From: Oceanospirillaceae bacterium
GTDB taxonomy: Bacteria > Pseudomonadota > Gammaproteobacteria > Pseudomonadales > Balneatricaceae
Direction of reading: 5' to 3'
NCBI GenBank assembly: GCA_013215375.1
Contig: JABSRB010000040.1
Coordinates: 6,735-50,071, forward strand
DNA: 43,337 bases
Below are positions 33,748 through 42,317 of this stretch, in pieces. A model generated the notes under the pieces. It worked only from the letters and a program-made list of their open reading frames with translations. It was not told where the DNA came from and made no database searches. Numbering within the stretch: the first letter of the stretch is position 1; each line of letters begins with the position of its first letter. Position numbers and translations under genes: made by a program.

Positions 33748-36075
33748 ATGATTGATATCAATAAAAACAAAAAAAAAGCCCGATTACTTGGCTATTCACT
33801 AAGCATTGCCGGACTCATCATCCTCCTATCGCTAAGCTACCTCTCCTGGCTGCAGATAAATAGCGCGATTGTTGAAAAACAAAGAATAATGTCAAAGCTT
33901 TCAGCTAACTCCGCCGATATGGTCATCCATAAGTACGAGTCAGTGCTCAATACTTTAGGCACACACTTTGTCACCGAACACAGTCACTTAAATACCCAGC
34001 ATATCCGCGAAAACATGGATCAAGCTTTAGCCTTAAATCCTAGTATCGCAGCGATCAGCCTACACAAACTCAGTGGCCTAGAAATTATTTCCAGCAGTAA
34101 TTTTGATTTATGCAAAAGCTGTGAGAAATTTCAAATACCCACGCAAAGTATCAATGGCTTGTCTCATGAGAAAACGGCTCTTTTATTAGGCAGGGTATAT
34201 TTTGACTTGCATCTAAAACAGTTGGTCATCCCTTTTAGCACTTATATTCGCAACCGATCTGGCGAGCCCATCTTTATTATTAATGCATTAATTAAAGAGA
34301 ACGTAGGCTTCAGCTTTATCCATGAGTTAAGTGCGACAGATGATTCTATGTTGGTATGGCTGTTTCGCCCATCAGACAGCTATGCTCAATTAATACCGCT
34401 GTCCGCCACTAAAGATGCAAAGCTGTACCAACGTAAAGTCCCAAAGAGTAATATTGATGAAATACAGTCCATTTTGGAGAAAAAGTACGCACAAAACTTT
34501 GAGCAATTGACCCGCGGTGACCAAGTCTATAACTATATAAACATCAGATATTTAGATAATAAAAAAGTCATCGCTTCTATCCAATATTTACCGCGCTATA
34601 ATTTATGGCTTGTCACTCAAACCCTTTTCCAAGTAGCCTTAGATAAATTTGCATTCAGCTTTATTGGGTTATTAGCGCTGTATTTATTTTTTGTGGCGGG
34701 AGTATTCGCTCTGTATCGATGCATTATCAATATAGATAATAGAAATCAAAAAAAATTTAGAGATACCATCAACTCAGACCCACTCACTAAGTTACATAAC
34801 AAATACTACTTGATTGAAAATGAAGAGCGGATTTTAAGCCATCCGGGTGACAACTTGCATTATCTTTTATTAGACTTTGCCAATTTCAAAGCGATCAATG
34901 AAAGTTACAGCTACAAAATAGGCGATGATACCTTAATAGAAATAGCCAATAGGCTGCAGTTTCTCTGCCTCAATGAAGACGATGTCATCATTCATTACAG
35001 CGGCAGCGAATTTATCATTATCTGTCGTCTTTCGGACAACACCGACATCCAGAGCTACACAAAAAATCTTATCGATTGGTTATGCAAAACTTATAAAATC
35101 CAGAACCAGCATCTTATATTGGACTTAAACATAGGTATTGCCCAATACCCGAAAGACGCCAAGAACTTACATAATTTGCGAAGTTGCGCCAGATTTGCAC
35201 TCAGTAGTGCAAAGGAAAACCGTAATAGCTATCGACTTTTTTGCGCCGACGCAATGAGCATTCAACAGCGCGATTTTCAGATCCGCCAAGCGTTAAAAAC
35301 TGCGCTTCAATTCCATGAAATCAGCGTTGTTTATCAACCGCAATCCGATAACACCGGCAAAATATCGGGGGTAGAAGCCCTGGCACGCTGGCACAACGCG
35401 AAACTGGGGAATATTGCTCCACTGAATTTTATTCAGATTGCCGAGCAAACTGGTTATATGTATGAAATAGGACAATTTGTATTGAGCCAAAGCATAGAGG
35501 ACCTTAAGAAGCTTCAGGATAAGTTTCAACAGCCACTGCGTTTAGCGGTGAATATATCCTTAAAGCAAATGTCTCACCCCAATTTTTACCAGGATATTAC
35601 ATCTCTGCTAGATAAATTTAGCTACACACCGAGTTTACTGACGTTAGAGATCACTGAAAATATTTTTAAAACTGATATGTCAGGTTTGCAACAAAACATT
35701 AAAGAGCTCAAAAGTTACGGTATAAAAATATCTCTAGACAATTTTGATATTAGTTACGCATCCCTTTCAGCGCTAAGAGAGCTGTCGATAGATGAAATAA
35801 AATTAAACAAGAATATTGTCCAGCAAACCTCTGCCGATCATCCATTAAACGATTTGCTGGACAATGTAATTAGTATTGCCCAAGACATGGCCTGTGTTGT
35901 CGTAGGCCAAGGCGTAGAAACCTTACAACAACACAAGCAGCTGATTAATAACGGTTGTAACATTTTACAGGGCTATTTTATCGCGAGGACTTTAACGAAG
36001 ATCCAACTGGCGGAGCTTGTACGCGAGCGCAAGCCTCTCATTAGCACTGCTGATTTAGTTGAGATGAATAGATAA
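33748..36075 (+). CDS. Membrane GGDEF-EAL protein, degenerate
   Basis: The 775-residue protein has a membrane helix at 13-35, a periplasmic sensor region (36-300), a second helix at 301-326, a GGDEF domain (about 340-500) and an EAL domain (about 515-765). The GGDEF motif is SGSEF (418-422) with both catalytic glycines affected, so cyclase activity is unlikely. In the EAL domain EALARW, NIS, LEITEN, LQGY remain, but DDFGTGYSSL has become DNFDISYASL, losing one metal-binding aspartate. It may be a c-di-GMP receptor or a purely protein-binding sensor. GGAGG precedes the start. Confidence 0.9.
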   Translation: MIDINKNKKKARLLGYSLSIAGLIILLSLSYLSWLQINSAIVEKQRIMSKLSANSADMVIHKYESVLNTLGTHFVTEHSHLNTQHIRENMDQALALNPSIAAISLHKLSGLEIISSSNFDLCKSCEKFQIPTQSINGLSHEKTALLLGRVYFDLHLKQLVIPFSTYIRNRSGEPIFIINALIKENVGFSFIHELSATDDSMLVWLFRPSDSYAQLIPLSATKDAKLYQRKVPKSNIDEIQSILEKKYAQNFEQLTRGDQVYNYINIRYLDNKKVIASIQYLPRYNLWLVTQTLFQVALDKFAFSFIGLLALYLFFVAGVFALYRCIINIDNRNQKKFRDTINSDPLTKLHNKYYLIENEERILSHPGDNLHYLLLDFANFKAINESYSYKIGDDTLIEIANRLQFLCLNEDDVIIHYSGSEFIIICRLSDNTDIQSYTKNLIDWLCKTYKIQNQHLILDLNIGIAQYPKDAKNLHNLRSCARFALSSAKENRNSYRLFCADAMSIQQRDFQIRQALKTALQFHEISVVYQPQSDNTGKISGVEALARWHNAKLGNIAPLNFIQIAEQTGYMYEIGQFVLSQSIEDLKKLQDKFQQPLRLAVNISLKQMSHPNFYQDITSLLDKFSYTPSLLTLEITENIFKTDMSGLQQNIKELKSYGIKISLDNFDISYASLSALRELSIDEIKLNKNIVQQTSADHPLNDLLDNVISIAQDMACVVVGQGVETLQQHKQLINNGCNILQGYFIARTLTKIQLAELVRERKPLISTADLVEMNR

Positions 36076-36106
36076 CAAGAGGCCTCAACAACTAACTCAT
36101 ATTAAC

Positions 36107-36269
36107 TAGTTCTCGTCCAGAAACAGGGTCGTAGCGAGGGCGACTCAGTGGTTCAAGATGTGTGCTGCTAGATATGGGCGTTTAGTTATTCTAAATAACT
36201 ATATCTAGTGGTGCGCAGATTGAGCTAGTGAGACGTTCGCAGTAGACTTCTGTTTCTGGATGGGAACTA
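36107..36269. repeat. 163-base near-palindrome, MITE-like
   Basis: TAGTTCTCGTCCAGAAACAG at 36107-36126 recurs inverted at 36250-36269 with 18 of 20 matches. The interior is also roughly symmetric and centres on TAGTTATT-CT-AAATAACTA near 36183-36201 flanked by CTAGATAT/ATATCTAG. It occupies nearly all the spacer between two convergent genes and ends one base before the TauE-like stop. It could be a miniature mobile element or a large terminator. Confidence 0.7.
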
Positions 36270-36270
36270 A

Positions 36271-37023
36271 CTATATATAGACAGCGACACAGGCGACAAG
36301 GGTAAGTCCAAACATAGCGCGGCGCATGGTTTTTGCCGACGCTTTAATCGCCAACTTAACGCCAATCAGCGCACCGCCAATAAAACCTACTGATAATATA
36401 ATGCCGTAGTACCAATTCACTAAGTCATGGGCAATAAATACCAATAGCGCCACCAGCGTGAAACCTATGGTACAAAGTAACTTGAGGGCATTGGCGCGCA
36501 CTAAATCGTAACGCAAACCACCAGCCAACACTGCTAATAAGACAAAACCTACACCAGCTTGGACAAAGCCACCGTAAATGCCAGCCACTAATAGTCCCCA
36601 AAATCCCCAGCGACTTTTACTGACTTTAAGCGCTCCCGAGTTGTCATCGGGGATCATATTTGGCCAAATCAACATGCCACCAGCCACACAGAGCATCGTA
36701 CCTAACAACATTGGTTTGAGTAACCACAGCGGTGCCCATGAGGCGGCAATGGCTCCGATTAAACCACCGATCAAGCTGGGAATTAAAATCGCTTTCAAAT
36801 CATCTTTGGGTAATAGGTCCTTTTGATTGAATTTAACGGTTCCCGTCAGTGCCTGTAAAAAGACTCCCAGCCTGTTAGTCGCGTTGGCCACATCTGCTGG
36901 CAGGCCCATTACCATTAACGCGGGCATGGTGAGGTTAGAACCTCCACCAGCTAAAGTATTGATAATGCCACCGAGTAAGCCTGCTACCAGCAGCAGTAGG
37001 GCTTCTAAAATTGTTATTTCCAT
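36271..37023 (-). CDS. TauE/SafE (TSUP) family permease
   Basis: This 250-residue membrane protein has the TSUP form of two four-helix halves. The signature LLGGIINTLAGGGSNLTMPALMV-like start (GGIINTLAGGGS, LGLPADVANATNR) and the second-half GIYGGFVQAGVGFVLL with LRYDLVRANALK are family hallmarks. Members export sulfite, sulfoacetate or similar anions; no taurine or sulfur genes are close, so the substrate is open. It stands alone, 139 bases from the EamA gene that reads in the same direction. Confidence 0.87.
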   Translation of the reverse strand: MEITILEALLLLVAGLLGGIINTLAGGGSNLTMPALMVMGLPADVANATNRLGVFLQALTGTVKFNQKDLLPKDDLKAILIPSLIGGLIGAIAASWAPLWLLKPMLLGTMLCVAGGMLIWPNMIPDDNSGALKVSKSRWGFWGLLVAGIYGGFVQAGVGFVLLAVLAGGLRYDLVRANALKLLCTIGFTLVALLVFIAHDLVNWYYGIILSVGFIGGALIGVKLAIKASAKTMRRAMFGLTLVACVAVYI

Positions 37024-37162
37024 TGTATTTATTACCTAGAAGCTTGACCTAGAAAGGGATTTTAAAAAGCGAGCCTGCATCATAAATCAAAAAATGTCTT
37101 CCCGCGCTCAAAATTACAACTATTCCCGCTAATATGCTTTGTAGTCCTAAACAGTCACTTCG

Positions 37163-38062
37163 TTAAGATTTATTCGCCCGTGCCGCCCGTGTCTCGCGAT
37201 ACACCACAAACAGTGCGCAGCCAATAATAATTCCCGCACCTAAAATCACATGTTGGTTGGGCACATCGGCCCAAATCAAATAACCCCACAGCACCGCCCA
37301 TATTAATGCGGTGTATTCCAACGGCGCAATGACAGCAGCATCGGACAAGCTAAAGGCGTGCGTAATGAAGAAGTGTCCGACTAGCGCCAGCGCTGAAAAC
37401 GCAATAATTGGCCAAAAATCGGCAAAGGGAATACTCTGATACACCCAGGGGGTAAATGCAGTGGCCACAACGGTGAGACAGAGATTAAAACCAAATACTA
37501 ATGAGTCAACTGACTCAGTACGCGATAACCAGCGCCCGGAGATAAACAGTATCGAGTAGGATAAACTACCGAGCAAACAGTATATATAGCTCATTGAGTC
37601 CCCTCCTCCCTCTGGGCTCATGGCGATTAAAACACCGATAAACCCTACCACTACCGCAGACCACCTATGCAAGCCGACCTTTTCTTTGAGCACTAGAGCT
37701 GAAAGTGCAGTGATCATAAATGTTGAGCTAAAAAAGATCACAGTAGCATCAGCCAGCGGCAATGTTTGCAGCGACTTAAAAAAGAAATAGGGCGCCAAAA
37801 AACCTACGACACCACGCGCCAACTGTGGGATAGGTTTAGTAGGTTTTAGCTTATAAAGTCGCTTGCGGCTACTATAATAGACCAACATCAACATCATAAT
37901 GATCCAGCCGCGCATCGCCAGTATCTGCACAGGATCATAGCGGCCATCCACTAAATATTTAGCCACTGCATCCATGGTTGCCAGTGCAAAAATAGCCACT
38001 AACATATAGACAACCCCTTGTAGGTGGCTGTTACTACGTAACTTACTAACAATTATTTGCAC
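37163..38062 (-). CDS. EamA-family DMT transporter
   Basis: This 299-residue protein has about ten hydrophobic helices in two EamA repeats, as in the drug/metabolite transporter superfamily. First-repeat features are LVAIFALATMDAVAKYLVDG and LADATVIFFSSTFMITALSA with VLKEKVG; the second includes AVIAPLEYTALIWAVLWGYL. The substrate is not predictable. It follows the nitrilase-family gene by 19 bases in the same direction, so the two are probably cotranscribed. Confidence 0.87.
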   Translation of the reverse strand: MQIIVSKLRSNSHLQGVVYMLVAIFALATMDAVAKYLVDGRYDPVQILAMRGWIIMMLMLVYYSSRKRLYKLKPTKPIPQLARGVVGFLAPYFFFKSLQTLPLADATVIFFSSTFMITALSALVLKEKVGLHRWSAVVVGFIGVLIAMSPEGGGDSMSYIYCLLGSLSYSILFISGRWLSRTESVDSLVFGFNLCLTVVATAFTPWVYQSIPFADFWPIIAFSALALVGHFFITHAFSLSDAAVIAPLEYTALIWAVLWGYLIWADVPNQHVILGAGIIIGCALFVVYRETRAARANKS

Positions 38063-38081
38063 TGTTTTTCCCTGTTACTAT

Positions 38082-38876
38082 TTAAACAATATTGATCAGT
38101 TGTTTTTTTATATTTTTAATTTCGTCATTTAAATTCACACCTATCACTTTCTTTACGCCAGATAGTTTAGAAATATTAATAGTTTGGACATTTTCAACTG
38201 AATTTAGCTTTAATATATGCTCGCCGTTGGGATTACAAACTTGACTACTACCGCAATAGGTTGCAACGAAATCTTTACCCACTTCCTGTCCTACTCTATT
38301 GCAAGTGGCAATGTAAATATTGTTTTCAATGGCACAGGCAGTGGATATTTGTAAACTTTGCTCGCCACCAAAATTGGCAGGATGAAGCAATACATCCACA
38401 CCATCATTTATGTAATGACGGATAATTTCAGGAAACCAAATATCAAAACAAATCGCCACTGCGAAAGTAAAACCTTTATGTTCGAAGGTGATAGGATAGT
38501 TGCCGCGACTAAAATATTGTCTATCGACGTTCGTTTGACTAATTTTACGATATTTACAGATAAGACCACTGCCACTGACGACAGCAACTGTATTAAAAAA
38601 CTCGTTACCATCTTGCTCAGCTATACCGGCAACCATGACAGTATTGTACTGCTGTGCTAATAAAGAGAGTTTATCAATGCTAGGGCTGCGATTATAATTT
38701 TCACTCAAAGCGTGTATTTCATCAGCTGTATCAAAAATATAACCCGTAGCAAACAGCTCAGGCAACAACACTATATCGCCCACTTCCTCCACTTCTGATA
38801 GTGTTTCAGACAATTTATCAAAGTTAGCTGACCTGTTTTTATGTATTACATCAGATTGAATAATGGTTATCTTCAT
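38082..38876 (-). CDS. Carbon-nitrogen hydrolase (nitrilase family)
   Basis: A 264-residue amidase or nitrilase-like enzyme. The Glu-Lys-Cys triad is complete: E40 in VLLPELFATGY, K111 in CKYRKISQTN and C143 in VAICFDIWFPE. The frame opens further upstream to 38972, but MKITIIQSD at 38876 is the normal family start, and the extra 32 residues look non-coding. Family members hydrolyse amides such as omega-amides of glutamine analogues. It is the first gene of a probable two-gene unit with the EamA transporter. Confidence 0.87.
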   Translation of the reverse strand: MKITIIQSDVIHKNRSANFDKLSETLSEVEEVGDIVLLPELFATGYIFDTADEIHALSENYNRSPSIDKLSLLAQQYNTVMVAGIAEQDGNEFFNTVAVVSGSGLICKYRKISQTNVDRQYFSRGNYPITFEHKGFTFAVAICFDIWFPEIIRHYINDGVDVLLHPANFGGEQSLQISTACAIENNIYIATCNRVGQEVGKDFVATYCGSSQVCNPNGEHILKLNSVENVQTINISKLSGVKKVIGVNLNDEIKNIKKQLINIV

Positions 38877-39165
38877 AGTGTTAGGAATACCTTGTAATAA
38901 CAATAATGAGGAGAATTGACCGCCACCACTATAGCTAACAGCCAGTGTGTCGCTCTTAGCGAACCAATCCAAAGCGCTTCTGATCTATAGAGAATTCAAT
39001 ATATAGCAGTTAGTGTCATTGTAAAACTCAAACAGTTTACGAAATATCTGCATATTTCATATAATTCTCTACCCTCTTTTTTTATTAATCACACAGCCAT
39101 AGTATGCCGGTGGTTCCATTGACTTTGCATTTCACAAAATTACTTAGACCATATATCAGGAGGTG

Positions 39166-39228
39166 ATGGCTAACGATATGAAAAGTGAGAATTACTTGAA
39201 TAGTGGGTTAAAGAAACTGCGCTCATAG
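39166..39228 (+). other. 20-codon ORF behind a strong ribosome site
   Basis: AGGAGGTG sits right before an ATG that opens MANDMKSENYLNSGLKKLRS. The ORF runs into the end of the NIPSNAP gene on the other strand. It may be the surviving start of a lost gene or a very small protein. The remaining bases of the 38877-39191 spacer hold a GAAATAT/ATATTTC palindrome at 39041-39058 but no other gene. Confidence 0.3.
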
Positions 39229-39497
39229 CTAAGAATACAACGCGTCTGCTGAGCATACTCAAAGGCGGCAATACAATCAGCATCTTTTAAAGAATCTGTG
39301 CGGTACTGCTCGTACAGAGCCAAACTTGGAAAGGTAAAAAGCGCCAAGGCGATATTATTAGCGCCTTCTGAGGGTAAAAAATAACCGTGATGCTGCCCAC
39401 CAAATTTGTTCACCAGTGGTATCCAAAGTTTTGCGTAATGCTCAAATTCTGGTGCTTTAAAGGGATCAATCACGTATTTCAAATAGCAGGTAATCAT
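39192..39497 (-). CDS. NIPSNAP-family protein
   Basis: The 101-residue protein is a single ferredoxin-like alpha-beta NIPSNAP domain: CYLKYVIDPFKAPEFEHYAK, then WIPLVNKFGGQHHGYFLPSEG and ALFTFPSLALYEQYR. Bacterial members are small dimeric proteins of mostly unknown role, some acting near electron or peptide metabolism. It reads in the same direction as the MOSC gene 61 bases upstream. Confidence 0.85.
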   Translation of the reverse strand: MITCYLKYVIDPFKAPEFEHYAKLWIPLVNKFGGQHHGYFLPSEGANNIALALFTFPSLALYEQYRTDSLKDADCIAAFEYAQQTRCILSYERSFFNPLFK

Positions 39498-39558
39498 TAT
39501 TTACTTCTCTTTTAAATAAATACAATTTGGTATTGATCTGTGGGCGTTAATGACGCTA

Positions 39559-40104
39559 TTACCAAATATATTCCAAGGGCTTATGTCCAGAGACAGGCAA
39601 CTCTATTCTAATTTTATCTGTCGGTTTCACAGTGCCGCCGACCAATACAATCCCCATCACTCCGGCTTTGCGAACAACCTTGCCCTCTGGATCTTTTGTG
39701 GCCATTTCTTTGAGTAGGCCTTTTTGAAAGTGATTAATCTGTGGGCAGGGGTTGCGTAACGCTGTGACTTGCACCACTGCCTGTTCGCCTATGTGCAATT
39801 TAGTAGCCACAGGCAGCTTAATGAGATCAATGCCCCGCGTGGTAATATTCTCGCCAAGCTGGCCTGGGTTAACCAAAAAACCTTTCTTGGCCACCTCGGC
39901 CAGTAACTCCATAGGTATCAGATGTATCTGGCGAATGTTGGGCCGCGATGGATCTTTTTTTGCCAGATAGATATGTTTTATTTTTTCTCCAGCATGAGCA
40001 TCACCCTCAACCCCAAAGTTTTCAATAAGTTTAATGCTCACTGCATTATCTTTGCAAAAACCGTGCTTCGCACTGACACTCACGGCAACGACTTGGTAAC
40101 TCAT
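39559..40104 (-). CDS. MOSC-domain protein
   Basis: The 181-residue protein is a stand-alone MOSC domain, the fold found at the C-terminus of molybdenum cofactor sulfurases. Typical parts are GVEGDAHAGEKIKHIYL, IHLIPMELLAEVAKKGF, PGQLGENITTRGIDLIKLP, and ALRNPCPQINHFQKGL holding the conserved cysteine. Members bind Mo-cofactor or handle N-hydroxylated substrates. It lies between the GFA-family gene and the NIPSNAP gene, all reading left. Confidence 0.88.
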   Translation of the reverse strand: MSYQVVAVSVSAKHGFCKDNAVSIKLIENFGVEGDAHAGEKIKHIYLAKKDPSRPNIRQIHLIPMELLAEVAKKGFLVNPGQLGENITTRGIDLIKLPVATKLHIGEQAVVQVTALRNPCPQINHFQKGLLKEMATKDPEGKVVRKAGVMGIVLVGGTVKPTDKIRIELPVSGHKPLEYIW

Positions 40105-40134
40105 TTGTTGTATTTCACTCTATTTAGCGCAAGG

Positions 40135-40542
40135 CTATTTACGACTGGGTTCAAAAGCGTCATATCTGGGTAACTTCGCATCTAAATCTTCCCAGTTGGC
40201 TTTAGAAGAAACAAAGTTATGCGAGATAGGTCGCTCTGCTATTTCAGATTCAAGGATCCCTAACCTAATTCTATAGCGGCTGGGATCTTGCTCGTTAGAG
40301 CTATATACCGGTGAGCCACAACTGCTGCAAAAATGGCGATTTCTACCGGGCTTAAAGGAGAATGTACTCAGATTATCTGTGCCGGATGTGATATTAAAAT
40401 CACTGGCGTTAATAAAACCGTTGGTGGCAAAAGCAGTACCGCTATTTTTCCTGCATAGAGAGCAGTGACAGTGAATAATATCTGTTATCTCACCTGTTAT
40501 TTGCAGTGTTACTACACCACACAAACACTTTCCTAAATACAT
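40135..40542 (-). CDS. GFA-family zinc protein
   Basis: The 135-residue protein belongs to the GFA (glutathione-dependent formaldehyde-activating enzyme, CENP-V) family. Zinc ligands are C6 and C8 (KCLCGV), C25, C27 and C30 (HCHCSLC) and C72 and C75 (CSSCGSP). True formaldehyde-glutathione activity has been questioned for the family, so the name describes the fold only. It precedes the MOSC gene by 30 bases. Confidence 0.9.
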   Translation of the reverse strand: MYLGKCLCGVVTLQITGEITDIIHCHCSLCRKNSGTAFATNGFINASDFNITSGTDNLSTFSFKPGRNRHFCSSCGSPVYSSNEQDPSRYRIRLGILESEIAERPISHNFVSSKANWEDLDAKLPRYDAFEPSRK

Positions 40543-40903
40543 AATTTCAAAAGCTCATCTGCTAATTAACTGTATGATTAAATATAGTTTTCACTCTAGC
40601 ATGTTGCATTAATCAGAGCCATGTTTGCTTTTTTTGGCCATCCAATCGATAGGAAGCAATATAGGTCCTCGGTACGCTTCGCTAGCCTTCACAGCCTGAA
40701 GCGGGGTTTTCCTAGTGACTCTTGGCTCTTACAAGTTCACGCCCTCAGGGGCAGGGAATTAAACCCCTTGGTGATTTAGGCCCCGCCTAATTCATCTCGG
40801 TTAAATTGACTGGAATTTAAGCCATTAATACACATAAATATATTTTCTGCTAAGCTAATGATACTTTTATGCGTCAACTTGTCGCCGACAACAGGTATCA
40901 ATA
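40543..40903. other. 361-base spacer
   Basis: This lies between two divergent genes. It holds GC-rich stretches around 40690-40800, including GGGGTTTT and AAACCCC and a GGGGCAGGG/CCCCGCC mix that could fold, but no known riboswitch or tRNA pattern. I see no further gene. Confidence 0.4.
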
Positions 40904-41632
40904 ATGGTTAAATTAAAGACCGCCGCTGTGAGCCTTATTCTTGTCCTGCTGCCAATATTCTCATGCTCAATAATGGCTGCCTCCCTAGAAGACATTCAAA
41001 TAATGACCGAGGAGTATCCGCCCTATAACTACCGTGGGGATGATGGTGTGGTCACAGGTATTGCTGTCGACCGATTAATTGCCGCCTATAAAAAAGCGGG
41101 CATCACGCTGAACATTAATGAAGTTAAAATGCAGCCTTGGCCAAGGGCCTACCGTAAACTGCAAGTCAGTGACAAGCACATGTTATTCTCCATGACTCGC
41201 ACTGCTTCGCGTGAAAAATTATTCAAATGGGTAGGCCCCATCAGCAAAACAAAAATAACCCTTATTGCCAAAAAAGATCGTAATATCAGTATATTATCAG
41301 CAGAAGACCTTAAACAATTTGTAATAGGTGGCATCCTCGATGATATTGGCGTGCAATTGGTCAGAGATTTAATAGGCTTTGATGCCAATATACTCACCAC
41401 CCCTCACGCAAAATCTCTCGCGCGCATGCTTGAATTGAACCGCATTGATCTTTGGGCCTACGAAGAAAATACCGCTAAATATTTTTTTAAACGCAATAAT
41501 TTAAATCAAGCTAACTATGAATCGGTTTATACCTTAAGTGAAGCTGAGCTATATTTTGCCTTCGGTATCAAGACGGATACAAAAATCATTGAACGCTTAC
41601 AAAAGGCTTTGGATGAGGTAAGGGGTCAATAG
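40904..41632 (+). CDS. Periplasmic solute-binding protein, family 3
   Basis: The 242-residue protein has a signal peptide (about residues 1-26, hydrophobic core LILVLLPIFSCSIM) and an SBP family 3 domain, the polar amino acid type. Landmarks are MTEEYPPYNYRGDDGVVTGI and FSMTRTASREKLFKWVGP. No transporter permease or ATPase genes are adjacent, which is common for isolated family 3 proteins that may act as sensors. Heptamer repeats begin immediately after the stop. Confidence 0.87.
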   Translation: MVKLKTAAVSLILVLLPIFSCSIMAASLEDIQIMTEEYPPYNYRGDDGVVTGIAVDRLIAAYKKAGITLNINEVKMQPWPRAYRKLQVSDKHMLFSMTRTASREKLFKWVGPISKTKITLIAKKDRNISILSAEDLKQFVIGGILDDIGVQLVRDLIGFDANILTTPHAKSLARMLELNRIDLWAYEENTAKYFFKRNNLNQANYESVYTLSEAELYFAFGIKTDTKIIERLQKALDEVRGQ

Positions 41633-41633
41633 A

Positions 41634-41706
41634 GTCGTTAGTCGTTAGTCGTTAGTCGTTAGTCGTTAGTCGTTAGTCGTTAGTCGTTAGTCGTTAGTCG
41701 TTAGTC
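41634..41706. repeat. Heptamer tandem repeat, 10 copies
   Basis: GTCGTTA is repeated ten times without variation from 41634 to 41703 and ends in GTC. It begins one base after the solute-binding protein stop. Perfect copies mean recent or active slippage. Confidence 0.97.
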
Positions 41707-41858
41707 AGTTCAAGCTAAGCTAATCGATTATACAAACTGTTTATGAAGTATTAATTTTATCGACTCTTTTCTATTTACCTACAAGCAAGCACTTGAAAGC
41801 TGTTTGGTTTTCTCTGTGTAGCGCAGCGACTCTGTGCTCTCTGTGGTGATAAATATCT

Positions 41859-41890
41859 GGTCTTTAGTCTTTTACTTACGACTAAAGACC
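41859..41890. terminator. 11 bp hairpin between convergent genes
   Basis: GGTCTTTAGTC and GACTAAAGACC are exact inverses with a 10-base loop. The hairpin lies between the convergent solute-binding and ArsR genes and could serve as their terminator. Confidence 0.6.
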
Positions 41891-41912
41891 AATGACACAA
41901 GACTTCTCTCTT

Positions 41913-42209
41913 CTAACTCCCCTCATCAACACAGCATTCTAATTGTAAGAAGCTAATCAGCGCATCTAGCTCTGCATACTGCGGGATACAGTAGAGGGTT
42001 CGCCCCTCTCTGCGCTGGATTACCAATCCGACAGATATCAAACGGGTTATGTGGTGAGACAATGTCGATCCTGGGATATCCAAGGCCTGTTGAATTTCTC
42101 CGACAGGTACACCACCGTGCCCACCTTTTACTAATAAACGAAATATCTCCAAGCGGCTTTTATGCCCTAACTCTGCAAGCTTAGCGGCGGCTATTTCTAT
42201 GTGCATCAT
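41913..42209 (-). CDS. ArsR-family repressor
   Basis: This 98-residue winged-helix protein is an ArsR/SmtB repressor: KLAELGHKSRLEIFRLLVKGG, then VGEIQQALDIPGSTLSHHI as the recognition helix region and VIQRREGRTLYCI as the wing. The C-terminal LECCVDE carries two adjacent cysteines, which could bind arsenite or another thiophilic metal, as seen in some ArsR subfamilies. It is divergent from a permease gene and a palindrome lies between them, so it probably controls both. Confidence 0.9.
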   Translation of the reverse strand: MMHIEIAAAKLAELGHKSRLEIFRLLVKGGHGGVPVGEIQQALDIPGSTLSHHITRLISVGLVIQRREGRTLYCIPQYAELDALISFLQLECCVDEGS

Positions 42210-42251
42210 ACACCTCTATTTAATCAATAATTCCATCATACTCGAAATATA

Positions 42252-42302
42252 TTGACAGTCAAAAATAAAACTGTAATTATATTTCTATTATTCTAGAAAT
42301 AT
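42252..42302 (+). promoter_or_regulatory. Permease promoter with ArsR-type operator
   Basis: TTGACA (42252-42257) and a TAATTA-like -10 about 16 bases on make a plausible promoter. ATATTTCTA (42279-42287) and TAGAAATAT (42294-42302) form a 9 bp inverted repeat overlapping the start region. Position fits an ArsR operator. Confidence 0.6.
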
Positions 42303-42317
42303 AAAACAGAGGCTAAT

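Noticed and set aside
39041-39058. GAAATAT/ATATTTC palindrome as an ArsR operator
   Set aside because: Resembles the operator at 42279 only in AT-rich letters and lies far from the repressor gene.
40680-40810. Riboswitch in the spacer before the solute-binding protein
   Set aside because: GC-rich and foldable, but I could not match any known aptamer core, and it is over 90 bases from the start codon.
41634-41706. CRISPR-like array
   Set aside because: The units are 7 bases with no spacers, so this is a simple tandem repeat.
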